A stretch of DNA of 64,000 nucleotides, taken from NCBI RefSeq assembly GCF_000812465.1, contig NZ_JWMA01000027.1, positions 123,107 to 187,106 on the forward strand, given 5' to 3'. Below are positions 47,337 to 57,111 of this stretch, piece by piece. Each line of letters opens with the position of its first letter. The first letter of the stretch is position 1. The notes beneath the pieces were generated by a model. It ran no database searches. It saw only the letters and a program-made list of their open reading frames with translations, and had not been told where the DNA came from. Source of the stretch: Cupriavidus sp. IDO (GTDB lineage Bacteria; Pseudomonadota; Gammaproteobacteria; Burkholderiales; Burkholderiaceae). The position numbers were made by a program, and so were the translations under genes.

Positions 47337-47681
47337 ATGAAAGTCCATTCCGACATTGGCCACTGGAGCCGCTTCTACATCCTCGACAAGAAGAACCACC
47401 CGGTTCAGGTCTCTGACCATGATGCGTGGTCGCGCTGGATGGCCGAAAACGACCTGGTCTTTCGCCGTACCTTGCTGGAAGAGGTGGGCGGCACGGTCAC
47501 CACGCGCTTTCGCGGCGTTTCCGAAGCGGCTCCGGTCGATACCCCGCTGTTTGTCACACGGGTCACCGGGATGGGGGACGAAGGAAGCGAGAGCTACGGA
47601 TCGCCCACCCTCCATGAGGCGCTGGAGTTGCACGAGGAGATCGTCCAGAAGCTCCTGCGGCAGCTCACCGGGCGCGAATAG
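47337..47681 (+). CDS. Hypothetical protein, 114 aa
   Basis: 114 residues with no signal peptide or membrane segment. Sequence is mixed charged: MKVHSDIGHWSRFYILDKKN, then DHDAWSRWMAENDLVFRRTLLEEVG and a C-terminal helix HEEIVQKLLRQLTG. The ribosome site is weak. No family is recognised. It is followed by the FIST-domain gene after 87 bases. Confidence 0.55.
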   Translation: MKVHSDIGHWSRFYILDKKNHPVQVSDHDAWSRWMAENDLVFRRTLLEEVGGTVTTRFRGVSEAAPVDTPLFVTRVTGMGDEGSESYGSPTLHEALELHEEIVQKLLRQLTGRE

Positions 47682-47768
47682 TCACGCGGGAGGCGCAAGG
47701 CGGACGCCTGAACACCCATTGCCGGTCGATGTCCAACCTGTAGCCGGCCTGAACACGGAGGAACCATC

Positions 47769-48950
47769 ATGCAAGACTCATCCTTCGTGCGGGCTGCCGC
47801 AGCCCACGCCGACTGGCAGGAAGCGCTGAACCATTGCCAGCGCATCCTGGAAGCGCAGGAAGTCCTGCGCCATGCGATGCAAGATGGCGCGGCGCCGCTC
47901 ACGCTTGGCTGGTGCTACCTCAGCGATTACTACGCGACATCCGCCGAGGCCATACTCGCCGCCCTGCAGCAGAACTGGCCGGGCGTGTCCTGGGTGGGGA
48001 CAGCCGGCGTCGGGGTCGCTGCCAGCGGCGTCGAGTACTTTGACGAGCCGGCGATGGTGTTGATGGCGGCGCCGTTTCCACGCGACACGTTCCAGCTGTT
48101 TTCAGGACAAAAGCCCTTGCCGTCGGCGTCGTCCAGCTTCATCCCCCACACCGCGCTGGTGCATGCAGAGGGCAGTACGCCGGACGTGCAGGAGCTGCTG
48201 CATGAACTGAGCGAGCGCACCGCCACCGGCTACCTGTTTGGCGGCCTGTCGTCGGCACGCAACCGGACGCTGCATATTGCCGACGGGGTCTTCACCGGCG
48301 GCCTGTCCGGCGTGCTGTTCGGGCCCGATATCCACGTGCTTTCCCGAGTCACGCAAGGCTGCCAGCCGATCGGGCCGCTGCGCGCGGTGACACGCAGCGA
48401 CCACAACCTTCTGTTCACGCTTGACGGCAAGCCTGCCCTGGACTGCGTCCTGGACGATCTGGGGGTGCAGGGCGATGCGCCGGTGGAAGAGATGGCGGAG
48501 GCCCTGTCGGGAACGCTGGCAGGCCTGAGTTCGGGGACCGACGATGCGCCAAGGCTGCCAGGCCGATTCGGCTCGGAAACCGTGGTACGGCATCTGCTGG
48601 GGCTGGACGTACAGCATCGCGTGCTGGCGCTCGCAGACGTGGCCGAGCCCGGCACGCGGCTGGCCTTCTGCATGCGCAACCCTGTTGCGGCGCGGGCCGA
48701 CCTGGAACGCATCGCCAGGGAGATCCGCACCGAGATCGATAGCGGTGGCCATGGGCGGGCCCTTGGCGCGCTCTATGTCAGTTGCTCGGGCAGGGGCGGG
48801 CCGCATTTCGGCGCACCAAACGCCGAGCTGAAGATCGTGCGCCGCGTGCTGGGCGAGCTGCCGCTGGCCGGATTCTTTGCCGGCGGCGAGATCGCAAGGG
48901 ACCATCTCTACGGCTACACGGGGGTGCTGACGGTGTTCACCGAGCATTGA
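47769..48950 (+). CDS. FIST domain (sensory) protein
   Basis: 393 residues. The N-terminal FIST_N domain includes GWCYLSDYYATSAEAILAAL and VLMAAPFPRDTFQLFSG with ERTATGYLFGGLSSARNR. The FIST_C domain reads GALYVSCSGRGGPHFG and LAGFFAGGEIARDHLYGYTG. FIST proteins bind small ligands (amino acids have been proposed) and often act in signal transduction. There is no output domain here, so it may act on a partner. GGAGGA lies before the ATG. The following MBL gene starts 7 bases after its stop and is probably co-transcribed. Confidence 0.88.
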   Translation: MQDSSFVRAAAAHADWQEALNHCQRILEAQEVLRHAMQDGAAPLTLGWCYLSDYYATSAEAILAALQQNWPGVSWVGTAGVGVAASGVEYFDEPAMVLMAAPFPRDTFQLFSGQKPLPSASSSFIPHTALVHAEGSTPDVQELLHELSERTATGYLFGGLSSARNRTLHIADGVFTGGLSGVLFGPDIHVLSRVTQGCQPIGPLRAVTRSDHNLLFTLDGKPALDCVLDDLGVQGDAPVEEMAEALSGTLAGLSSGTDDAPRLPGRFGSETVVRHLLGLDVQHRVLALADVAEPGTRLAFCMRNPVAARADLERIAREIRTEIDSGGHGRALGALYVSCSGRGGPHFGAPNAELKIVRRVLGELPLAGFFAGGEIARDHLYGYTGVLTVFTEH

Positions 48951-48956
48951 GCGAGC

Positions 48957-49964
48957 ATGCACGACCAACTGGAAGCCCGGCTCGTCAACGACGCCTTCGG
49001 CGACCCGGGTTTGTTCGTGAGTTTCCGCGACGAGCGGCGCGCGCTGCTGTTCGATCTCGGCGATATCTCCGCGCTGATGCCTGGCCAGCTGATGCGCTTG
49101 TCCCATGTGTTTGTCACCCACACGCACATGGATCATTTCTCGGGCTTCGACCACCTGCTGCGCGTGCTGCTGGGGCGCAAGGCAAGCATCGTGCTGGTCG
49201 GCGGGCCTGATTTCCTGGCGCAGGTCGAGCACAAGCTGCGCGCCTATACATGGAACGTGGTGCATCGCTATGCCATTGAACTGGTGATCGAAGCCCGCGA
49301 GCTACGATCGGACGGCCCGATGCTGCGCGCCAGCTTTTCCAGCCGCCACGGCTTTGCCCGCGAGCCGCTCGACCCTGTGCCACAGGTGGGCGACATCGTC
49401 CACGACGAGCCCACCTTTCGTGTGCGCGCCCGCTTTGTCGACCACGACATTCCGTGCCTGGCCTATTTGCTGGAAGAGAAAGCGCGCCTTGGCGTCAACA
49501 AGGACCGCCTGGCGGCGCTTGGACTGACAACCGGCGCGTGGCTGCGCGAACTGAAGCACGCCATTCTGAGCGGCGCGGCGGACGACACCCCGATCCGGGT
49601 GGAATGGCGCGACCGCCAGGGCGACCACACCGTGACCCGGCAGGTCTCCGAACTGAGTCGGCTGATGCTCGACGTTGAGCCCGGGCAGCGCATCGGCTAC
49701 GTCACTGACCTGCGCTATACGGAAGCGAACGTGCTGGCCCTCACTGAGCTGATGGAGGGTGTTGACCAGCTCTTCATCGAAAGCGTGTTCCTCGACGAAG
49801 ACAAGGCGCATGGCCTGCGCAAGAACCACCTGACCGCGGCGCAGGCCGGGCGGATTGCACATGCCGTCGGCGCGCGGGCGGTGACGCCGTTTCACTTTTC
49901 GCCACGCTATCAGGGGCGGTCCGAGGCATTGGTGGCCGAAGTGCAGGCAAATGCGTCGGCGTGA
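48957..49964 (+). CDS. RNase Z-like metallo-beta-lactamase-fold protein
   Basis: 335 residues. The metal motif is FVTHTHMDHFSGFDH with a complete HxHxDH. Later conserved points are a VDHDIPCLAYLL segment, GYVTDLRYTEANV and the C-terminal THFSPRY-like PFHFSPRYQG. This order is that of ribonuclease Z and its paralogues, but the length and divergence suggest a non-tRNA substrate. Coupled to the FIST gene. The real substrate is unknown. Confidence 0.8.
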   Translation: MHDQLEARLVNDAFGDPGLFVSFRDERRALLFDLGDISALMPGQLMRLSHVFVTHTHMDHFSGFDHLLRVLLGRKASIVLVGGPDFLAQVEHKLRAYTWNVVHRYAIELVIEARELRSDGPMLRASFSSRHGFAREPLDPVPQVGDIVHDEPTFRVRARFVDHDIPCLAYLLEEKARLGVNKDRLAALGLTTGAWLRELKHAILSGAADDTPIRVEWRDRQGDHTVTRQVSELSRLMLDVEPGQRIGYVTDLRYTEANVLALTELMEGVDQLFIESVFLDEDKAHGLRKNHLTAAQAGRIAHAVGARAVTPFHFSPRYQGRSEALVAEVQANASA

Positions 49965-50008
49965 GCACGAGCATGCACCTGGGACGTCGATGTACTGCTT
50001 TTAAAGTT

Positions 50009-50022
50009 CGATATATATATCG
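50009..50022. repeat. AT palindrome upstream of hipB
   Basis: CG-ATATATATAT-CG is a perfect 14-bp palindrome in an AT-rich patch about 120 bases before the antitoxin gene. Such AT-rich leaders in GC-rich genomes are common around acquired toxin-antitoxin units. I cannot assign a protein to it. Confidence 0.35.
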
Positions 50023-50067
50023 TTATCGACAAAAGTCAAAATAACGTTCTGTGTAACGAACAATATC

Positions 50068-50096
50068 TTGCGAGTGGTTTGTGTTCTTCCTACAAT
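50068..50096 (+). promoter_or_regulatory. Sigma-70 promoter of hipBA
   Basis: TTGCGA (50068-50073) and TACAAT (50091-50096) are 17 bases apart, matching 4/6 and 5/6 of the consensus hexamers. The operator palindrome begins directly after the -10 box, so repressor binding would cover the start site. Confidence 0.8.
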
Positions 50097-50124
50097 ACGT
50101 TAAGTGGGGATTCTCACTTAACGT
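50097..50124. promoter_or_regulatory. hipBA operator palindrome
   Basis: ACGTTAAGTG and CACTTAACGT are exact inverted repeats with an 8-base spacer, located right after the -10 box and 14 bases before the antitoxin start. HipB-type antitoxins with HTH domains autoregulate by binding such palindromes. Confidence 0.75.
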
Positions 50125-50138
50125 TAGGAATATCGAAC

Positions 50139-50432
50139 ATGAACCTCGCCGAACTCGGTGAAATCTTCCGGCGTGCCCGGATCGAGGCGAACCTGACGCA
50201 AGAACAGGTTGCGGAGCGCAGCGGCGTGCCGCGCGCCCGCATCAGCCTGTTCGAAACCGGAGCCCTGGCCGAGCTGGGCGCGGTGAAGATGCTCAGCCTT
50301 TTCGATACGGTCGGGCTGGAACTGCTCGCGCGCCCCGCCGGGCATCGGCGAACGCTGGATGACGTGCTGACCGAGCCGGAAGGCAGGGGCGCTTCCACGC
50401 GGCAACGGGTGCGCCTGAGGAAATCGCAATGA
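50139..50432 (+). CDS. hipB: HipB-type antitoxin (XRE family)
   Basis: 97 residues. LGEIFRRARIEANLTQEQVAERSGVPRARIS is an XRE helix-turn-helix, followed by a short LFETGALAEL helix and a basic C-terminal tail (RQRVRLRKSQ). It neutralises HipA and represses its own promoter. The start is inferred from its position after the operator and TTAGGA. The last four bases (ATGA) overlap the hipA start. Confidence 0.9.
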   Translation: MNLAELGEIFRRARIEANLTQEQVAERSGVPRARISLFETGALAELGAVKMLSLFDTVGLELLARPAGHRRTLDDVLTEPEGRGASTRQRVRLRKSQ

Positions 50433-51754
50433 AGAGCCCGATCCTGGATGTCTACGTTGACGCCAAGCTCGTCGGCACGCTTGCCGAGGAGGCGGGCGGC
50501 TGCGTGTTCACGTACCCGCCGGACGTGCCGGCGGAGCGCCTGGTTTCCCTGCTCATGCCGGTGCGAGCGGAATCCTACGTCTGGAAAGGATTGCACCCGT
50601 TCTTCCAGATGAACCTGCCGGAAGGGTACAAGAAGGACCTGATCCGCCAGGGGCTGGGCGCCCATGCAGACGTGACCGACATGGGTCTGCTCGCGCTTAC
50701 CGGGGCAAACAGTATCGGACGCGTTCAGGTTGTACCGCGGGGCGCTTCGCTCGAGGCAGCCATCCGCAAGACGGACATGGCCGCGCTGCTCGCGTCGGCC
50801 GATTCGCGCGAAAACCTCCTGCGGCTCCTGGAAGAAGGGATCACGGAAGGCGTGTCCGGTGTCATGCCCAAGGCCTTCGCCAGGCCGGACGACAAGGCCA
50901 CCGTGTGGACGGATGAGTTCATCCTCAAGACCGGCTTTGCCGATATTCCCTGGCTCTCCCTCAATGAGTACCTCTGCCTGGAGGTTGCACGCCATGCGGG
51001 ACTTGACGTGCCCGAGACCACGCTGTCTGCAGATGGGCAGGTCCTGGCCATTCGCCGTTTTGACCGGCCCGGCGACGGCCGCCGGCTGGCGGTGGAGGAC
51101 TACTGCGCGCTGAAAGGGCTCGATCCGGTCGAAAAGTATCGCAAGGGAACCCTTGAGGACCTGGCAAGACTCAGTGCGACTTACATCGGCAGGGACAGCC
51201 TGAAGGAAAACGCCCGCAAGCTCCATACCCTTCATCTGCTGAACTACGCACTACGCAACGCGGACGCCCATCTGAAGAACTTCGCGGTGACCTACACGAG
51301 TACCGCGGATGTCCGGCTGGCGCCTGTCTATGACATCGTCACCGTCACGATCTACCCGCGGTACCGGACCAATCCGCCGGCGCTGCCGCTGTACGGCAAG
51401 CGGGTATGGGCATCGGGAAAACTGCTGATGAAGCATGGCGGCGCGTGGCTGGGCCTGAGCAAGGCCGACATGACCGACAACCTTGGGCGTGTCAGCGAAG
51501 CCGTACAAAAGGTGGTGCCCCGGGTAGCGGAATTCGCCGAACGCTTCCCGGGCTTCCGCGAGGTCGGCAAGCTTATGCTCGATGCCTGGGCACAAGGGCT
51601 TGAGGACATCAAGGCCGACGCCGTGCCCGGCAAGAGCGTGCCGCCGCCGCTGCGCGACCAGTCAGGGCTTTCGGACCCGAATGGCCTCGAGCGGCGCAAG
51701 GCGCCGAATCCTTATGCGAATCCGGACGGAGCATTCGGATACAAGGCACGCTGA
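50429..51754 (+). CDS. hipA: HipA-type serine/threonine kinase toxin
   Basis: 441 residues. The ATP-loop region reads GVSGVMPKAF (141-150). The catalytic motif is NADAH (N277, D279, H281 with the following LKN) and metal-binding D302 in YDIVTV. AIRRFDRP and EDYCALKGL are the conserved HipA blocks. HipA inactivates targets such as glutamyl-tRNA synthetase by phosphorylation, causing persistence. The partner HipB overlaps its start. Cupriavidus-type base composition, with no sign of a recent mobile element. Confidence 0.9.
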   Translation: MKSPILDVYVDAKLVGTLAEEAGGCVFTYPPDVPAERLVSLLMPVRAESYVWKGLHPFFQMNLPEGYKKDLIRQGLGAHADVTDMGLLALTGANSIGRVQVVPRGASLEAAIRKTDMAALLASADSRENLLRLLEEGITEGVSGVMPKAFARPDDKATVWTDEFILKTGFADIPWLSLNEYLCLEVARHAGLDVPETTLSADGQVLAIRRFDRPGDGRRLAVEDYCALKGLDPVEKYRKGTLEDLARLSATYIGRDSLKENARKLHTLHLLNYALRNADAHLKNFAVTYTSTADVRLAPVYDIVTVTIYPRYRTNPPALPLYGKRVWASGKLLMKHGGAWLGLSKADMTDNLGRVSEAVQKVVPRVAEFAERFPGFREVGKLMLDAWAQGLEDIKADAVPGKSVPPPLRDQSGLSDPNGLERRKAPNPYANPDGAFGYKAR

Positions 51755-51978
51755 TCCCCTTCTGACGTTGGGGATGGGTTTCACTCGACGGCCAGGGAGG
51801 AGAAACAGGACGCGCCGGCCCTGAAGGGGAACAGCGGCAACGCCGCAAGCGGGCCCAACGAAGCGCACAGTGAAGGTGTATCCTTTATGGGCGACGTGCC
51901 GGACGCATCGCGGCCAGGCTGGCATCATGGCCTTCAGCGCGTTCTCAGTCACGGCACAAAATGTACGGCGGTGTCGAC

Positions 51979-52362
51979 ATGAAGCGTGTTTGCGCACTTT
52001 TTGCGACTTGCCTCATGTTGGTTTCCTGTGTATCGACGGGCGTCGACGTGAAGCCGGAACAAATGTCGAACTTCATGCTCGGCTTCTCTACCCTTGGCGA
52101 CGTCACCACGCAGCTTGGGACGCCCTCATCCCAGGTGACGCTCAGGAACGGATCAACGATACTGATCTATTCGTTTGCCACCTCCAAGCCGCACCCTGAA
52201 AGCTTTCTTCCATTCATAGGTCCGCTGTTTTCCGGAGGGGAGATCCGATCGTCGACGGTCCTTTTCGAGTTCGACGAGGATGGTGTCCTCAGGAGTGAAC
52301 GCAGGACGACGTCGAGTAGTGTTTCAGGGTGGAGCGTATTGTCCCCCGCTGCGATGCCATAG
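51979..52362 (+). CDS. Small outer-membrane lipoprotein, SmpA/OmlA-like
   Basis: 127 residues. The signal peptide MKRVCALFATCLMLVSC ends in a lipobox (LVSC). The mature part has GFSTLGDVTTQLGTPSSQVTL followed by a strand-rich EFDEDGVL segment, which resembles the SmpA/BamE-type fold in length and pattern. It is likely lipid-anchored. It is 95 bases upstream of the papain-like gene and may be part of the same unit. Confidence 0.7.
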   Translation: MKRVCALFATCLMLVSCVSTGVDVKPEQMSNFMLGFSTLGDVTTQLGTPSSQVTLRNGSTILIYSFATSKPHPESFLPFIGPLFSGGEIRSSTVLFEFDEDGVLRSERRTTSSSVSGWSVLSPAAMP

Positions 52363-52457
52363 GCGGTCGACCCCGGGGAAAGCGCGATGGCACTGCCAGA
52401 ATTTGCACCGGAAGTAGGAATCGTGCGGATGGCATGCGCCATCCGGGGAGAGAAGCC

Positions 52458-53612
52458 ATGAGAATGCGGCTCGCGATTTGGCTCGTAGTGATCGCGGTCC
52501 TGTTGCCAACGGGTGCGGCCGCCGCCGGCTTCGGCAGCAAGGGCGGGCCCGAGCCCGCCAACATCGACCAGATTACCGACCTCCTTCGCGAGGATCCCTA
52601 TGATCTGGAGCTGCTGATCAGCTTTGGGACCTCCAAGGGCGGCTCGGCCGGCCATCTCGCCCTGGCGATCCGGGACGAGGTGCCTGGCGACGATCTGGTC
52701 TACTCGGCCAACTTCTATGCCGACCGTGCACGCAAGCACGAGAGCGGCTTCTACACCTCGGATCTGATGGTTGGCATCCCGAAGAAGGAGTACTTGTTCA
52801 AGACGGTCTCGTCGATCGCGGAGACGGCCTCGTTTGGTCTCGACTTCGGCGAGATCTACAAGCGCTCGGTCATCGGCGTGCGCGTCCACGGCGTGCCGGC
52901 CAGCGACAAGGAGGCCCTGGTGGCCTACTTCAGGCGTATCAATGATGACTATCACCGGCAGGCCAGGAACACGGAGTATCACAGCGGCGAAGTCAAGTAT
53001 GACTACTTGCGCCTGAACTGCGCCAAGACCATCGGCTCTGCCTTCAAGTTCGGTGCTGGCTACAAGGACCTGGAGGTCACCAGTGCCAGGTTGCTGTCCG
53101 GACGGCGGGTGGTGGCGGCAGCCACGGCCAACATCCCCACCGAGATGGCGATGAAGCTCATCAGGGAGTGGGGCATGCGCGGGTACGGCATGGACGTGGT
53201 GCTGTACAAGAAATATGGCGGCTCGACCTATGTGGATCCGAACGAGGAGGAAAAAGTGGCCTTCAAGGACTTGCCCAACCGCTTTCCCTCGGTCTTGTCC
53301 CGGGACTTCCGCAGGGAAGAGGGCGCCTACAAGGACGTCGACAACCTATTCGCCATGTATCTCCTCTACAACCTGGGCAAGTACAGCGTGCGGGTGAACG
53401 AGCAGACGATGCTGCTTGAGATTGAGAAGGACAAACGCCCAATGCCCTACGCGGAGGCCGCGGAGCTTGCTGCCCGGAGCGCCAAATCGGACAGTGAGCG
53501 GTTCCGCCGCCGCATCCTGTTCCGGCCGAGCGGCACAAGGATCGGCGAAACCCCGGACAACACCCATCGCTACAATTTCAATGACGATGGCGCCGGGCAG
53601 GCGTCGCCATAG
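52458..53612 (+). CDS. Secreted protein with permuted papain-like (LRAT/NlpC-type) domain
   Basis: 384 residues with a signal peptide cleaved near residue 23 (TGAAAA-GFG). LLISFGTSKGGSAGHLALAI contains H66, and YDYLRLNCAKTIGSAFKFG contains C188; a His-before-Cys order is that of permuted papain-fold enzymes. The rest is helical. GGGGAGAG precedes the ATG. Its substrate, perhaps cell-wall peptides or membrane lipids, is not known. The C-terminal tail is basic and low-complexity. Confidence 0.6.
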   Translation: MRMRLAIWLVVIAVLLPTGAAAAGFGSKGGPEPANIDQITDLLREDPYDLELLISFGTSKGGSAGHLALAIRDEVPGDDLVYSANFYADRARKHESGFYTSDLMVGIPKKEYLFKTVSSIAETASFGLDFGEIYKRSVIGVRVHGVPASDKEALVAYFRRINDDYHRQARNTEYHSGEVKYDYLRLNCAKTIGSAFKFGAGYKDLEVTSARLLSGRRVVAAATANIPTEMAMKLIREWGMRGYGMDVVLYKKYGGSTYVDPNEEEKVAFKDLPNRFPSVLSRDFRREEGAYKDVDNLFAMYLLYNLGKYSVRVNEQTMLLEIEKDKRPMPYAEAAELAARSAKSDSERFRRRILFRPSGTRIGETPDNTHRYNFNDDGAGQASP

Positions 53613-53669
53613 TGCTTGATGTCAAGGGTGGCGCCACCTGAAGATGCGCGTCAGCTCCTCCGGGGTGCG

Positions 53670-55439
<1,770 letters not shown>

Positions 55440-55631
55440 TGGTCGAGTTTTTGTATGCAAAGAGCGACGGTTACGCTGGCGCACCTCATCCGCCTGATCC
55501 GCGCATGCCCGTGGCGACTAGACTAAGGGTAGTCATCCCGGGGCACCTGTCAAAGCCCGGGAGGCTGAGGGGAATCCCCCGCATGTGCTTCAACATGGCC
55601 GGCTTCCCGATCCCGCGAGAGGAGCGTTTCG

Positions 55632-56021
55632 ATGAGCCCAGTCCGCCGCCGTAGCGCCTGCACCGCCTTGATAGCGCTGGCCATGGCCGCGCCACCGGTG
55701 CACGCCTACTTTGACCACTTCCTGCACAGCACCATCATCGGCACCCTGCAACAGGACGAGGTCCCTACGTACGTGCGCCTCTATAAGGACGCCCTCTCGA
55801 ATACGCCCGACGGCGGCAGCGTGCCGGTACAGTTTCCCGCCGTAGGCCGGCGTCCGGCCATTGATGGCACGCTCACGCTGGAAGGTAGCCGCAAGGACCA
55901 GGGCAGCGCATGCCGGCGCGTGCGTGCGGAACTGGCCCAGGCTGGCCGCAAGGAACGCTGGGTAGGCTGGTTCTGCCAGACGCCTGACGGGGACTGGAAG
56001 CGCCGCAACCTCAAAAGCTAG
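55632..56021 (+). CDS. Small secreted surface-antigen-like protein
   Basis: 129 residues with a signal peptide (ACTALIALAMAAPPVHA). The mature part FDHFLHSTIIGTLQQDEVPTY and VRAELAQAGRKERWVGWFCQ with a final DWKR resembles the C-terminal half of 17-kDa surface-antigen-type proteins. GAGGAGC precedes the ATG. Function unknown; probably periplasmic or outer-membrane linked. Confidence 0.65.
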   Translation: MSPVRRRSACTALIALAMAAPPVHAYFDHFLHSTIIGTLQQDEVPTYVRLYKDALSNTPDGGSVPVQFPAVGRRPAIDGTLTLEGSRKDQGSACRRVRAELAQAGRKERWVGWFCQTPDGDWKRRNLKS

Positions 56022-56135
56022 CGATATTGCCTCTGATCACCGGGCCCAGGCCAGCGCGGCATGAGGCACCGGTTAGCGGCAGAATCGGGCGGCATCGCAG
56101 GCACAGAGCTACCTGAGTGACGCAAGGAGTACAGC

Positions 56136-56723
56136 ATGAATCCCAGCAAGCTGATCGTGGCGGCCGCGCTGGCCGCGGCGGCCTGTCCGGCGATGGCGCA
56201 ACCCGAGACTCGCGTGGATATGGCGTCGGGCGTGGGTGCCGTCATGGCAACCGGCACGGTCAAGGCCACCGCCACGGTGGTCGCGATCGATGCCGCCACG
56301 CGCACCGTTTCGCTCAAGAACAAGCAGGGCAAGGTCACCGACCTGCAGGTCGGCGAGGAGGTGCGCAACTTCGAACAGCTCCGCGTGGGCGACCTGGTTA
56401 CCGTCGAGTACAAGGAGGCTCTGTCGGTGAGCCTGAACAGGCAGAGCGGCTTGCGCTCCAGCACGGAACGCCAGATCGAGGACAGGGCTGCGCCCGGCGC
56501 CAAGCCCGGCGGCATGGTCGGGCGCGAGGTGACGGTCACCGCCGATGTGGTGGCTGTCAACGCCAGAACCGGCATGGTGACCCTCAAGGGGCCAAGGGGC
56601 AGGATGGTGGACGTGCATGTCGAGGATCCTAAGCAACTGAAGGCCGTCCGCCGCGGTGACCAGGTGCAGGCCGTCTATACCGAAGCCCTTGCCGTCTCCG
56701 TGACGCCCAGGAACGCCCGCTGA
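56136..56723 (+). CDS. Periplasmic protein with two internal repeats
   Basis: 195 residues with a signal peptide ending at AMA-QPE. Two similar ~60-residue units follow: TATVVAIDAATRTVSLKNKQG with VGDLVTVEYKEALSVSL, and VTADVVAVNARTGMVTLKGPRG with RGDQVQAVYTEALAVSV. This looks like an internal duplication of a beta-rich (OB- or SH3-like) module. AAGGAG precedes the ATG. Function unknown. Confidence 0.65.
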   Translation: MNPSKLIVAAALAAAACPAMAQPETRVDMASGVGAVMATGTVKATATVVAIDAATRTVSLKNKQGKVTDLQVGEEVRNFEQLRVGDLVTVEYKEALSVSLNRQSGLRSSTERQIEDRAAPGAKPGGMVGREVTVTADVVAVNARTGMVTLKGPRGRMVDVHVEDPKQLKAVRRGDQVQAVYTEALAVSVTPRNAR

Positions 56724-57111
56724 GTCGACCGACACCGGGAGTTTTCCGGCTGATCTGATTGTCAGTGACAGTCATATGACAGCCTTTATGCTTGCAACGC
56801 CGCCTCGGCGATTGGCTGGGGCACTCCGCATCTGTTCTCCATCAAAACCAGCACGCTTGCGCGTCAAAGTCCTTGGCAAGCGGCGCGGAAAAAACATAGA
56901 TTGATCAGGCACACGGAACGCCGCACCGCAGCAATGCACGGCGTCACCGAACTGCCCGTGCACGTGCCATGGCGTTTGAGGTCTGGAAGTCACGTCATCA
57001 GCCGGGCTTCAATTTTTTGCGGCAGGCGCCAGCCCATCCGGCGGGAGTCTGTTGCCTGATCCGCGCCAGTCTTGCTGGATGCTCGAAAGTCTCGCTGTCG
57101 AGGTGACCACC
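56724..57111. other. Intergenic region upstream of the DUF3141 operon
   Basis: A 388-base stretch without a gene. It holds two adjacent perfect palindromes (TGTCAGTGACA and GTCATATGAC, 56760-56780) and an AT-rich patch near 56885-56915 with a TTGAT half site. It probably carries the promoter of the downstream operon; no clear -35/-10 pair was found. Confidence 0.4.
56760..56780. promoter_or_regulatory. Two adjacent palindromes, candidate regulator site
   Basis: TGTCAGTGACA and GTCATATGAC are both perfect inverted repeats, side by side. They lie about 330 bases before the DUF3141 start. They could form a composite operator or a leader hairpin; no known consensus is assigned. Confidence 0.35.

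Noticed and set aside
56885..56920. TTGAT half site near TTGATCAGGCAC, possible FNR/ANR box
   Set aside because: The second half (ATCAA) is missing, so I do not call a site.
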